Below, piece by piece: positions 55,702 through 64,000 of a DNA stretch of 64,000 nt (position 1 is the stretch's first letter; the number at the start of each line of letters is the position of its first letter). This DNA is from Gilvibacter sediminis (lineage in GTDB: Bacteria; Bacteroidota; Bacteroidia; Flavobacteriales; Flavobacteriaceae), in contig NZ_JAQQTE010000004.1 in NCBI RefSeq assembly GCF_028561565.1, positions 62,001-126,000 of the forward strand. The letters are read 5' to 3'. The notes below the pieces were generated by a model, which worked only from the letters and a program-made list of their open reading frames with translations, did no database searches and was not told the DNA's origin. The position numbers and the translations under genes were made by a program.

Positions 55702-56988
55702 TTAGGGTGTGTTTAGATAATCAATGGTTAACTGTAAAAAGGCCTTGACGCCCAAAAGCAGGCCGGAATCGTCGATTTTAAAATCGGGAGTGTGGTGCGG
55801 AAAAGCTTCCGTATTCCCTGGAGTCATTCCGCCTAAGAAGAAATAAAATCCGGGAACCTCTTCTTGATAAAAAGAAAAGTCTTCTCCACCCGTGGTGGCT
55901 TTGACTAATTCAACCTGATCTGCTCCAGCAACGGCTTGCAGACTCGGTATCACTTGATTGGTCAACTCCAGATCGTTAAAGGTAATGGAGGTGAAATTTT
56001 CAAATTCAATGCTGGCAGTGCCGCCATAAGCTTTGGCAATGGTCTCGGTCATTTCTGTCATTCTGCGAATGATCAATTCCTTCATCGCAGGGTCTAAGGT
56101 TCGCACCGTCCCGATCATCTCTGCAGATTCTGGGATAATATTAAAACGAACTCCTGAGGTGATCTTACCCACAGAAATCACGGCCGCTTCATCTATCAGG
56201 CGTGATTCTCGACTGATGATACTCTGATACCCATCAATGATCTTGGCTGCAATATAAATAGGGTCTACACCGCTCCAAGGTTGCGAACCGTGGGTTTGTT
56301 TTCCATTTACTTTTACTACAAATCGCTCTACAGCGGCCATGGTGCCTCCAGGTTTATAGCGAATGGTTCCTACTGGAGTTGACGAGTTGATGTGCAATCC
56401 AAAGATCGCATCCACATCTGGGTTCTTCAATACGCCTTCTTTTATTAGGAGTTTGGCTCCGCCTTCTTCTCCGGGTGGTGGACCTTCTTCTGCGGGTTGG
56501 AAGATAAACTTCACCGTCCCTTTAATGAGGTCTTTATTTTTTGCCAAGACTTCAGCTACTCCCATCAAGATGGCCGTATGAGTATCGTGGCCGCAGGCGT
56601 GCATCACACCAGTTTCTGTACCTAAAAAAGTGGTGGTGACGGTACTTTTAAAAGAGAGGTCATTGCGTTCAGTGACAGGAAGTGCGTCTATATCTGCTCT
56701 CAATGCGATCACTTTGCCCGGTTGTCCGCCTTTGAGGATTCCAATGACTCCAGTTTTACCTACTTCCGTCTGCACCTCAAGACCTAAAGATTTTAGGTGA
56801 GCGGCTATTTTAGCGGCCGTCTTGAATTCGCGGTTGCTCAGTTCCGGATTTTGATGGATTTCTCGACGCCATTGGATGACTTGAGATTCGATAGCATCGG
56901 CATCGAGCATCAGTTTTTTGTTGACTTCTTGTGCTTGGGCTAGCGCTGCAACGCCCATTGTCATGAGCAGCAAGTAGAATTTTCGCAT
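55702..56988 (-). CDS. M20D amidohydrolase/peptidase, secreted, paralogue 2
   Basis: The 428-aa product has a signal peptide (ends AQA-QEV) and the same organisation as its downstream neighbour: HQNPELSN, HACGHDTHTA, FQPAEEGPPPGEE and GGEDFSFY (Gly for the usual Ala). The two are alike over the whole length, so this is a tandem duplication; one base separates them. Both end in a similar LLGVKAFLQLTIDYLN helix. Differences in the substrate-facing regions could mean different specificity. Confidence 0.92.
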   Translation of the reverse strand: MRKFYLLLMTMGVAALAQAQEVNKKLMLDADAIESQVIQWRREIHQNPELSNREFKTAAKIAAHLKSLGLEVQTEVGKTGVIGILKGGQPGKVIALRADIDALPVTERNDLSFKSTVTTTFLGTETGVMHACGHDTHTAILMGVAEVLAKNKDLIKGTVKFIFQPAEEGPPPGEEGGAKLLIKEGVLKNPDVDAIFGLHINSSTPVGTIRYKPGGTMAAVERFVVKVNGKQTHGSQPWSGVDPIYIAAKIIDGYQSIISRESRLIDEAAVISVGKITSGVRFNIIPESAEMIGTVRTLDPAMKELIIRRMTEMTETIAKAYGGTASIEFENFTSITFNDLELTNQVIPSLQAVAGADQVELVKATTGGEDFSFYQEEVPGFYFFLGGMTPGNTEAFPHHTPDFKIDDSGLLLGVKAFLQLTIDYLNTP

Positions 56989-56992
56989 GAGA

Positions 56993-57529
56993 TTAATTGA
57001 AATTGATAATGGTATAGCCGTCTTGTTGTAATTGGATCATGGCCGTCATGGTGGACAGTGCCATTTGAACTCCGGGAATCCGGCGATCTTCCGTTAGGTT
57101 TCTATGGCCCGCAGTTTGTCCGCAGAGAATGATATCCACATCTGCAGCCTGTAAAGCCTGGATGAGTTCTAGATTGGGGTTGTCCACCCCAAATTTCTCC
57201 TTGTAGAGATCGTTCTTTAATAAACTATAGCTTGCATTGCCATGGAAAACCGCAGCCACCTGAAGTTGATTTTCAGGTTTTCCAGCTCCTACGTGCATAT
57301 TGATAAAACGGGCTACTGTATTGATATAACCGCTGAGCTGCTCAGGATCTTCTGGAGCTGCGCTCAGATCAAAAAGCACTTTAAAGGTTTGTGTGGTATC
57401 TAAGGGAATATCGAGCTTGGGGACCTCATAGGTGCTTCCAAACTCAGAGATAACGACGCCTTTGATGCGTGCGGTCTGTGCATTGGCAAATGAGATTCCG
57501 AAAAGTAATAGTGCTAAAAGCGGTTTCAT
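56993..57529 (-). CDS. secreted DsrE-like protein
   Basis: The 178-aa product has a signal peptide (ends ANA-QTARI). The mature part fits the DsrE/DsrF/YchN fold: KVLFDLSAAPEDPEQLSGYIN, LQVAAVFHGNASYSLL, and DVDIILCGQTAGHR with a single conserved Cys in the position used for sulfur transfer in cytosolic relatives. Export outside the cytosol is unusual for that family but known in Bacteroidetes. It is the first of five minus-strand genes (57529 to 52333) separated by 1-4 nt. Confidence 0.85.
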   Translation of the reverse strand: MKPLLALLLFGISFANAQTARIKGVVISEFGSTYEVPKLDIPLDTTQTFKVLFDLSAAPEDPEQLSGYINTVARFINMHVGAGKPENQLQVAAVFHGNASYSLLKNDLYKEKFGVDNPNLELIQALQAADVDIILCGQTAGHRNLTEDRRIPGVQMALSTMTAMIQLQQDGYTIINFN

Positions 57530-57712
57530 TTGATGTATTAGGATGCTTAAATATACGGATATCTACGAACTCCTAAAAAGGAAGCAAAGCCAGAAGAAAC
57601 CTCTGAATAAATACTGCGGTTATGTTTATAAATATTGAATTGGCCGGTATGGAAATTGTCTTGAATTGCCTATTTTCACATTCCTAAATTTAGGACTTCC
57701 AAAGCGAGAATT

Positions 57713-60034
57713 TTGCAAGACTTTTTAAACGAATTGAACGATGCGCAGCGCGCTCCAGTGCTGCAGAAGGATGGAGCTATGATCGTGATTGCGGGCGCTG
57801 GGTCTGGAAAGACGCGTGTGCTTACTTTTCGCATTGCATACCTCATGCAACAAGGGGTGGATCCCTTCAATATTTTGGCCCTGACCTTTACCAATAAAGC
57901 AGCTCGTGAAATGAAATCGCGTATCGCTAAGATTGTCGGTGCTAGCGAGGCCAAGAATCTGTGGATGGGAACCTTTCACTCCATCTTTGCGAAGATCCTG
58001 CGTTTTGAAGCCGATAAGCTCGGATACCCGTCCAATTTCACCATTTACGATACACAAGACTCTCAGAGTGTGATCCGAAGCATCATCAAAGAGATGCAGC
58101 TGGACAAAGACGTTTATAAATACAAGCAGGTCTATAACCGCATCAGCAGCTATAAGAACAGCTTGATCACGGTAAAGGCCTATTTTCAGAATCCAGAACT
58201 GCAGGAAGCAGATGCCATGGCTAAAATGCCGCGCTTGGGAGAGATCTATAAAGCCTATGTGGACAAATGCTTTAAGGCAGGCGCCATGGACTTTGACGAT
58301 CTGCTTTTACGCACCAATGAGCTCTTGACGCGCTTCCCAGAGGTCTTGGCAAAGTATCAAGATAGATTCCGATACATTTTGGTGGATGAGTACCAAGATA
58401 CCAACCACAGCCAGTATTTGATCGTTAGAGCCTTGTCTGATCGTTTTCAAAACATTTGTGTGGTAGGAGATGACGCCCAAAGTATTTACGCCTTTCGAGG
58501 AGCCAACATCAACAATATCTTAAACTTCCAAAAGGATTATGAGGATGTAAAGGTGTATCGTTTGGAGCAAAACTATCGTTCCACAAAAAATATAGTAGAG
58601 GCCGCCAACAGTATCATTGACAAGAACAAGACCAAGCTGGAAAAAACAGTTTGGACGGCCAATGAAGACGGCCCAAAGATCATGGTGAATCGCACCATGA
58701 CCGATGGGGACGAAGGGCGCTTTGTGGCCAGTTCCATCTTTGAGCAAAAAATGCAGCATCAGTTGGCCAACAGAGATTTCGCCATCCTGTACCGAACCAA
58801 CGCACAATCTCGGGCTATGGAAGACGCTTTGCGTAAAAAGGACATTCCCTATCGTATTTACGGCGGATTGAGCTTCTATCAGCGCAAGGAGATCAAAGAT
58901 GTGCTGGCGTATTTGCGTTTGATCCTAAACCCTAAAGACGAAGAATCCCTTAAGCGGGTGATCAATTATCCGGCACGGGGAATTGGACAGACCACCATAG
59001 ACCGCTTGATCGTTGCGGCCAATCACTACAACCGTTCAGTTTTTGAAGTGATGGAGCATATTGAGAAGCTGGAGTTAAAGATCCATCGTGGAACGCAACA
59101 GAAGTTGTTGGACTTCTGCACGATGATCAGAAGTTTCCAAGTTTTGAATGAGTCGTATGACGCATTCCAGATCACCGAACACGTGACCAAAAAGACGGGA
59201 TTGGTCCAAGAACTTAAAAAAGACGGAACTCCAGAGGGCATTGCCCGCATAGAGAACGTAGAGGAATTGCTCAACGGTATTCGGGACTTTGTAGAGGAAC
59301 AAAAAGAGCTGGCAGATGCTACCGGAGCTTTGAGTGAATTTATGGAAGATGTGGCCCTCGCTACAGATCTGGATCAGGACAACAGCAATGAAGACCGCGT
59401 GTCTTTAATGACGGTTCACCTGGCAAAAGGCCTTGAATTTCCGTATGTCTATATCGTTGGAATGGAGGAGGAGTTGTTCCCTTCTGGAATGAGCATGAAT
59501 ACTCGTGCAGAACTGGAGGAAGAGCGCAGACTCTTTTATGTGGCCGTAACCCGTGCTGAAAAGCAGGCTTATTTGACCTATACCCAATCGCGCTATCGTT
59601 GGGGAAAACTCATCGATGCAGAACCGAGTCGATTTATAGAAGAGATCGATGATCAATACTTGGAGTATTTGACACCGATCACGGAGCATCGTTTTAAACC
59701 GCTTATCGATGCGGATATTTTTGGGGAAGTTGATAAAAGCAAGCTCCGCCTGAGAAAACCTACTGCAGGGGCACCGCCCAAAGGTCCAACCCAGCAGCAA
59801 CTGGAAAAGCTACGCAAATTGAAGCCTGTGAGTCGAGCCAGCTCGAACCCCGGAACTCATCTCAGCGATTCCGAGGTTCAAGTGGGTTCTTTAGTGGAAC
59901 ATATTAAGTTTGGTAAAGGTGAAGTCCTTAAACTCGAAGGAGTAGGAGGCGACACCAAGGCTGAGATTCGATTTGAACACGGAGGACTTAAAAAGCTCTT
60001 GCTTCGTTTTGCAAAGCTCAAGCTTCTCTCTTAA
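57713..60034 (+). CDS. uvrD: UvrD/PcrA-type DNA helicase
   Basis: SF1A 3'-5' helicase for excision repair, mismatch repair and clearing of stalled complexes. The 773-aa protein has QxxAV-like Q motif (NDAQRAPV), motif I GAGSGKTRVL, motif Ia TFTNKAAREM, motif II LVDEYQDTN, motif III GDDAQSIYAFRGA, motif IV LEQNYRST, motif V TVHLAKGLEF and motif VI FYVAVTRAE, plus a C-terminal Tudor-like tail (VGSLVEHIKFGKGEVL). No ATG exists near the expected N-terminus; the frame opens after a stop at 57662 and TTG at 57713 gives the normal family start. Confidence 0.95.
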   Translation: MQDFLNELNDAQRAPVLQKDGAMIVIAGAGSGKTRVLTFRIAYLMQQGVDPFNILALTFTNKAAREMKSRIAKIVGASEAKNLWMGTFHSIFAKILRFEADKLGYPSNFTIYDTQDSQSVIRSIIKEMQLDKDVYKYKQVYNRISSYKNSLITVKAYFQNPELQEADAMAKMPRLGEIYKAYVDKCFKAGAMDFDDLLLRTNELLTRFPEVLAKYQDRFRYILVDEYQDTNHSQYLIVRALSDRFQNICVVGDDAQSIYAFRGANINNILNFQKDYEDVKVYRLEQNYRSTKNIVEAANSIIDKNKTKLEKTVWTANEDGPKIMVNRTMTDGDEGRFVASSIFEQKMQHQLANRDFAILYRTNAQSRAMEDALRKKDIPYRIYGGLSFYQRKEIKDVLAYLRLILNPKDEESLKRVINYPARGIGQTTIDRLIVAANHYNRSVFEVMEHIEKLELKIHRGTQQKLLDFCTMIRSFQVLNESYDAFQITEHVTKKTGLVQELKKDGTPEGIARIENVEELLNGIRDFVEEQKELADATGALSEFMEDVALATDLDQDNSNEDRVSLMTVHLAKGLEFPYVYIVGMEEELFPSGMSMNTRAELEEERRLFYVAVTRAEKQAYLTYTQSRYRWGKLIDAEPSRFIEEIDDQYLEYLTPITEHRFKPLIDADIFGEVDKSKLRLRKPTAGAPPKGPTQQQLEKLRKLKPVSRASSNPGTHLSDSEVQVGSLVEHIKFGKGEVLKLEGVGGDTKAEIRFEHGGLKKLLLRFAKLKLLS

Positions 60035-60051
60035 GTCTCCTGATTAAGTTT

Positions 60052-60957
60052 TTATTTTAGGTAAAGGCTGATCCCTTTTTGGATCTGGTTAAATACCTCA
60101 TTCCATTGAGCTTCTGACCAAACATTGGAATGACCAGCATCAAATTCTAGCAAGTGACTCTCCACTCCAGCATGCTGCAAAGCATCTAGATAGTTCAAGC
60201 CATTGCTCATAGGTACTTTTTTATCGTCTTGTCCGTAGATCAACAATCTAGGAGAGGTAAAGATGTTGATGTTGTGAATAGGACTAAGGGTTTCAAGCGG
60301 ATTGGTTCCGTACGCCTCAGGATCAACCAATAGGTCAAAAAGAAGCTCAAAATTATCTGCTCGATTCAGGTAAGGATCTGTAAAATCTGTTGGGCCAGCA
60401 AGGCTGGTTACGAACTTCACCCGATCATCAGTATCAAAAACACTGTCATACATTAAACCAAGGTGGCCACCAGAACTGCGTCCGATGATTCCAAATTCTG
60501 GCATAACGTCAAAACTGTTTGAAAGGGCAGTAACGTGATCGATCACTTTACCAATATCTAAGAATTGCGTAGGGAATGCAAAGTTGTCTGCGCTGGCTAG
60601 GGTGTAATTCATATTTACAATAGCCACGTTTGGCATGCGCTCCAACATGGAAGAAACCATGCCGTTTAAGTTCAGTTTATCTCCGTGCATCCAGCTACCA
60701 CCATGCAATAAGATCAATACTTTGGTCTTGCGCTGGTCTCTGTTGACCGGTAAATAAATGTCATAACGTTGGTGCTCTCCATCACCATAACTGATGTCGC
60801 TAAACATTACAGAGCGGCCCATATAGGTCGCAGAATTTTCTAGGTCAGCGATACTGATTTCCTCAAAGCCTCTAAAGCTTGAGTTGATGGGTGAGAACCC
60901 GGTTAAAAGTAAAAGTGCGGTAAGAACATACAGGATTGGGGTTTTGTAATTAAACAT
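60052..60957 (-). CDS. BD-FAE-type alpha/beta hydrolase, exported, paralogue 1
   Basis: The 301-aa product has a signal sequence (hydrophobic about 8-22, no lipobox Cys). It is an alpha/beta hydrolase of the acetylesterase type: QRYDIYLP, LLHGGSW (oxyanion hole HGG), GRSSGGHLG with the nucleophile Ser, DDKKVPMSNG with the likely catalytic Asp, and DAGHSNVW with the His. Such enzymes remove acyl groups from polysaccharides (feruloyl- or acetyl-esterase). The gene after it (61081) is a paralogue. Upstream DNA forms a long hairpin abutting the ATG. Confidence 0.88.
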   Translation of the reverse strand: MFNYKTPILYVLTALLLLTGFSPINSSFRGFEEISIADLENSATYMGRSVMFSDISYGDGEHQRYDIYLPVNRDQRKTKVLILLHGGSWMHGDKLNLNGMVSSMLERMPNVAIVNMNYTLASADNFAFPTQFLDIGKVIDHVTALSNSFDVMPEFGIIGRSSGGHLGLMYDSVFDTDDRVKFVTSLAGPTDFTDPYLNRADNFELLFDLLVDPEAYGTNPLETLSPIHNINIFTSPRLLIYGQDDKKVPMSNGLNYLDALQHAGVESHLLEFDAGHSNVWSEAQWNEVFNQIQKGISLYLK

Positions 60958-60958
60958 A

Positions 60959-61005
60959 TGTAGGTTCTTTAGATTAGGTTGATCTAAAATAGAACTATTC
61001 CTACA
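60959..61005 (-). promoter_or_regulatory. imperfect hairpin abutting the esterase start codon
   Basis: On the minus strand TGTAG/CTACA, GTTC/GAAC and TTAGAT/ATCTAA stack in order around a 7-nt loop with internal loops, and the 3' arm ends two bases before the ATG. In RNA it could hide the start. It also contains GATCTAAAAT (plus strand 60981-60990), shared with the promoter region of the paralogous gene. Confidence 0.5.
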
Positions 61006-61080
61006 TAAATACGTTTAAATGCATATTAAATCGTTGAAATACATAAAATATTAACATTTAAACAAAAATGCGTTAAAATG

Positions 61081-61980
61081 TTACGGATTAACCGGAAGGT
61101 GTTCCTGTATGTATGCTATCAACTGTTGTTGAAGATTCTCGTAATTCTCTGGACTCCAGTCATCTCCATGACCTCCGTCGTAAATTGTGAAACTATGCGA
61201 TATACTGGCATCAGCCAAAGCAGCCTCTAAATTGGTTCCATTACTTATAGGAACCAATGGGTCTTCATTACCATAGAACATGATGGTTGGTGCGCTGTTG
61301 GCGTTCACTTGAAACACCGGAGAGGTGGCCACAGCGTAATCGGTGTCGGCAGCATAAGCCGATTCATCTACTAAGAAATCAAAGAGTATTTGGTATTCTG
61401 GGTTTTCACTGTAGAAGGGATCGGTAAAATCTGTTGGGCCTACAATACTGCAAACCATCTTGACCCAGTCCTCATCGTCATAGACATAGTCCATCATTAA
61501 AGATAAGTGGGCTCCTGCGCTTGTGCCAATCAAGGCGAACTCTGGTACTATTTGCAGTTCATTGGCTTGCGCCTTGATCTGTGCTAGAGCTGCTTTAACA
61601 TCTAAGAATTGATTCGGGAATGCCGGATTCTCTAGATCTGCCAATTTATAGTTTAGATTGACAATCGCGTATTGCGGCAGTTCTTCTTGGATCAAATCTA
61701 TAAAAGGAGTCATGTCTGCTTTGTCTCCAGATACCCAGCCGCCTCCATGCACTAAGACGATAACCTTGGTTGTCTGGGCTGTTCTTCCTGCTGGTAGATA
61801 TAGATCGTAGCGCTGCAAAGGATCTGCCCCGTAAGGTACTTCTAAGGCTACGGAAGCTTCTAAGGGAACCTCTGCAGCAACTTCGTCATCTGTTGTTGGG
61901 TTGTTGGTTTGTTCATCTGACGAACATGCCCACAGCAGCAGCAGCGTTAATATGAATGGTATGTAGTTTTTCAAGCGCAT
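61081..61980 (-). CDS. BD-FAE-type alpha/beta hydrolase, lipoprotein, paralogue 2
   Basis: The 299-aa product has a lipoprotein signal peptide with LWAC followed by SSDEQ. It has the same hydrolase motifs as its neighbour: QRYDLYLPAGR, LVHGGGW, GTSAGAHLSL with the nucleophile Ser, EDPLVPISNG and DGGHGDDW with the His. The pair probably arose by tandem duplication, with one copy lipid-anchored and the other not. Likely a cell-surface or periplasmic carbohydrate esterase; substrate unknown. Confidence 0.88.
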   Translation of the reverse strand: MRLKNYIPFILTLLLLWACSSDEQTNNPTTDDEVAAEVPLEASVALEVPYGADPLQRYDLYLPAGRTAQTTKVIVLVHGGGWVSGDKADMTPFIDLIQEELPQYAIVNLNYKLADLENPAFPNQFLDVKAALAQIKAQANELQIVPEFALIGTSAGAHLSLMMDYVYDDEDWVKMVCSIVGPTDFTDPFYSENPEYQILFDFLVDESAYAADTDYAVATSPVFQVNANSAPTIMFYGNEDPLVPISNGTNLEAALADASISHSFTIYDGGHGDDWSPENYENLQQQLIAYIQEHLPVNP

Positions 61981-62073
61981 TTTTTCTAAAATCGACTCGA
62001 TCTAAAATCAAACCGTTTAATAAAAGACGCCCGATTTATGATTTTATTACACTTTTATTAAGATTTTTTTTAG

Positions 62074-62104
62074 TTGGCTGCTGATTTTTTTTACTGTAAC
62101 TTTA
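62074..62104 (+). promoter_or_regulatory. promoter of the YciO-type gene
   Basis: TTG (62074-62076), 20-bp spacer, TAacTTTA (62097-62104), one mismatch at the last base of the -7 consensus. Start of transcription near 62110, about 10 nt before the ATG. Confidence 0.5.
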
Positions 62105-62120
62105 ATTCAACACTATTGTC

Positions 62121-62738
62121 ATGGCCACTTTTTTAAAGATATACCCAGAAAATCCGAACCCTAAACAGGTTGCTCAGGCGGTAGAAATTATTCGCCAAGG
62201 AGGCTTAGTGATCTATCCTTCAGATACGGTTTATGCCTTGGGATGTGACATTAATAATAAATCAGCTTTAGAAAAAGTAGCGCGTATTAAAGGCGTGAAA
62301 CTGGAAAAGGCCAATTTTTCCTTTGTGTGTAGGGACCTTTCTCACCTGTCTGATTTTGTTAAGCAGATAGACACCAGTACGTTCAAATTGCTCAAACGCG
62401 CCTTGCCAGGACCCTATACCTTTATATTACCCGCTGGAAATAATTTGCCATCCGCCTTTAAGAAAAAGAAAGAGGTCGGTATTCGGGTACCTGATAATTC
62501 CATAGCTCAAGCCCTTATTGAGCAACTCGGTAATCCCATCATTTCAACCTCTATTCGTGACGAAGATGAGATCATTGAATACACCACAGATCCGGAACTC
62601 ATCTATGAAAAATGGCAAGATCAAGTAGATCTGGTCATCGATGGTGGCTACGGAGGTAATGTGGCTAGTACCATTATAGACTTAACTTCTGGCGAGCCGG
62701 AGCTCATCCGTGAGGGTAAGGGAAGTCTAGAGATCTAG
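62121..62738 (+). CDS. YciO-type Sua5/YrdC family protein
   Basis: The 205-aa cytoplasmic protein belongs to the Sua5/YrdC/YciO superfamily, whose TsaC members make threonylcarbamoyl-AMP for t6A tRNA modification: GGLVIYPSDTVYALGCD, GNPIISTS and VDLVIDGGYGG fit. The segment after the IKG motif reads ANFSFVCRDLSHLS and later GPYTFIL and GIRVPDNSIAQALI, which resemble E. coli YciO rather than TsaC. YciO is thought to be functionally distinct from TsaC, so I do not call it tsaC. It interlocks stop codons (CTAG) with the MBOAT gene. Confidence 0.85.
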   Translation: MATFLKIYPENPNPKQVAQAVEIIRQGGLVIYPSDTVYALGCDINNKSALEKVARIKGVKLEKANFSFVCRDLSHLSDFVKQIDTSTFKLLKRALPGPYTFILPAGNNLPSAFKKKKEVGIRVPDNSIAQALIEQLGNPIISTSIRDEDEIIEYTTDPELIYEKWQDQVDLVIDGGYGGNVASTIIDLTSGEPELIREGKGSLEI

Positions 62739-64000
62739 AATTGAAAGTAAATAAACTGTTCGCCAGTTCCTTGAGCGATGCAGATCAGAAATACCATCAC
62801 GGCCCAAAACACACCTAAAACCAATGGGTTCTGTTTCTGAGCTACGTCTTTTACGCTCGTGTTTCTCATGATCCAATGACAAATAAATAGCCCTAAAATG
62901 ATTATACCCACTTTAAAGATCTCAAAGTAATTGAGCAGTTCTTTTCCATCAGTATCCATAAAGAACATGGAGCCTAGGAGCTGTTTTGCCGTACTGAATT
63001 CTCGCGCTCTAAAGAACACCCAACTTATATTGACTAAGAAATAGGTGAGTAGTGCTAGCGCAATACCCGTCACTGTACCAATCTTAATGGATATGAATTT
63101 CTTGAAGATACGTTCAAGGACCAAATACAACCCGTGCAGTGCTCCCCAGATCACAAAGGTCCACGCAGCCCCGTGCCATAAACCTCCTAAAAGCATGGTG
63201 AGCATTAACGCAACATACATGCGTGTAATTCCGTGTCTATTGCCGCCGAGTGGGATATACAAATAGTCTCTAAGCCAACTGGAAAGTGAAATGTGCCAGC
63301 GCCTCCACAGGTCTGAGAACCCAATTGAGGCGTAGGGATATCTAAAGTTATCGGGCAGGATGATTCCCAACATCAAAGCAATACCTATAGCACAGGTGGA
63401 ATAACCCGCAAAGTCAAAGAAGATCTGTCCAGAGAAAGCGAGCGTACCCGCCCAGGCATCAATGGTGGTCAAGACTTCTTTTTGTTCAAATACGTAATCA
63501 GCGGTACCCGAGAGCAAGCTGTCTGCCAAGACCACTTTTTGGAACAGGCCTAAGGTCAATAAAAATCCTCCCCAATAAAACTGTTCTGCTGTGGCGCGCT
63601 TTTCCTCATAGAATTGAGTGATCAAGTTCTTCGCCCGGACGATAGGTCCTGCCACCAACTGCGGGAAAAAGGTCACGTAGAGCGCAAAATCTAAAAAGGT
63701 TCGGGCAGGTTCAATCTCTCTCTTGTACACATCTATGGTATAAGACATGGTTTGGAAGGTGTAAAAGGATATACCCATGGGCAGAATGATGTCCATAGGC
63801 TGGGCTTGAAATTCCATTCCCAACACATTGACTAAGCTCACAAAGTTCTCTAAAAGGAAATCTCCGTATTTGAAGAAGGCCAGAAAACCAAGGTTTACGC
63901 ACAGACTCAGCATCAACCAGGCTTTCCGCCTACCGGCTGACATATCGGGTTTAAAAAGTTGTTTCGCAGCAGTCCAATCCACAACGGTGGAGATCCACAA
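62735..64000 (-). CDS. MBOAT family O-acyltransferase (N-terminus cut by window)
   Basis: The visible 421 residues are a polytopic membrane protein of the AlgI/DltB-like MBOAT family, which transfers acyl groups across the membrane onto extracellular polymers. FFPQLVAGPIVRA, WRRWHISLSSWLRDYLYIPLGG and LGGLWHGAAWTF (the last with the conserved His) are hallmark motifs, and about ten hydrophobic segments are visible. The frame is open to the window edge; the TTG at 64000 is probably internal, so the gene continues beyond it. In Bacteroidetes such genes usually sit with an SGNH/DHHW-like partner for exopolysaccharide acetylation; that neighbour would be outside. Confidence 0.92.
   Translation of the reverse strand: MWISTVVDWTAAKQLFKPDMSAGRRKAWLMLSLCVNLGFLAFFKYGDFLLENFVSLVNVLGMEFQAQPMDIILPMGISFYTFQTMSYTIDVYKREIEPARTFLDFALYVTFFPQLVAGPIVRAKNLITQFYEEKRATAEQFYWGGFLLTLGLFQKVVLADSLLSGTADYVFEQKEVLTTIDAWAGTLAFSGQIFFDFAGYSTCAIGIALMLGIILPDNFRYPYASIGFSDLWRRWHISLSSWLRDYLYIPLGGNRHGITRMYVALMLTMLLGGLWHGAAWTFVIWGALHGLYLVLERIFKKFISIKIGTVTGIALALLTYFLVNISWVFFRAREFSTAKQLLGSMFFMDTDGKELLNYFEIFKVGIIILGLFICHWIMRNTSVKDVAQKQNPLVLGVFWAVMVFLICIAQGTGEQFIYFQF

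Noticed and set aside
60035-60060. CTTAA/TTAAG hairpin with T tract after uvrD
   Set aside because: A 5-bp AT-only stem is too weak to call a terminator.

Overview
The window is a chromosomal segment of a bacterium of the Bacteroidetes, most likely a marine member of the Flavobacteriaceae. Four things point there. Predicted promoters follow the Bacteroidetes pattern TTG-N18..20-TAnnTTTG. Many genes lack a purine-rich Shine-Dalgarno. Bacteroidetes-type families are abundant (DUF5686, CarboxypepD_reg-like domains, DUF2911, FG-GAP/ASPIC proteins, a type IX secretion C-terminal domain, BD-FAE esterases, many lipoproteins). The histidine genes are arranged hisG-D-C-B-H-A-F-IE with fused HisB and HisIE. 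I see no prophage, IS element, CRISPR array, rRNA or tRNA. Coding density is very high: the longest stretch without a long gene is about 300 bp upstream of hisG, and it holds a histidine attenuator.

Layout. 1-3.8 kb: 5'-truncated DnaE-type polymerase translationally coupled to a Y-family polymerase (translesion cassette). 3.8-12 kb: lipoprotein with large inverted repeats upstream, DUF5686 outer-membrane protein, smpB, two tandem lipoproteins, histidine phosphatase, a 41-aa membrane peptide with its own terminator, thioesterase and TetR gene sharing near-identical operators, TraB/GumN lipoprotein. 12-19.4 kb: clpB, ytxJ, secreted esterase, fumarylacetoacetase, glyA. 19.4-28 kb: a cell-surface block (double beta-propeller FG-GAP lipoprotein, beta-helix lipoprotein, two Cys4-TM-CarboxypepD paralogues, glutaminyl cyclase). 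28.1 kb: SRP RNA, followed by an SDR gene, transaldolase, a thioredoxin-fold lipoprotein without active-site cysteines, and an ABC-F ATPase with a degenerate second Walker A. 33.9-41 kb: complete his operon with hisL leader peptide (four consecutive His codons) and terminator. 41.1-52.3 kb: fasciclin and cyanophycinase-like pair, pheT, TlpA-like lipoprotein, DUF2911-TPR protein, recG, M1 aminopeptidase. 52.3-57.5 kb: five tightly packed minus-strand genes (DsrE-like, two M20D amidohydrolases, FMN glutamate-synthase-like protein, membrane protein). 57.7-64 kb: uvrD/pcrA helicase, two tandem esterases, a YciO-type protein and a truncated MBOAT acyltransferase.

The genes are mostly housekeeping (amino-acid synthesis, translation rescue, proteostasis, repair) interleaved with envelope proteins. 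The most informative non-coding signals are the his attenuator, the two matching TetR operators and a set of Bacteroidetes promoters. Convergent genes very often abut or interlock at their stop codons without a terminator, so read-through antisense transcription may be common. All family assignments were made by reading the sequence; no database search was run.
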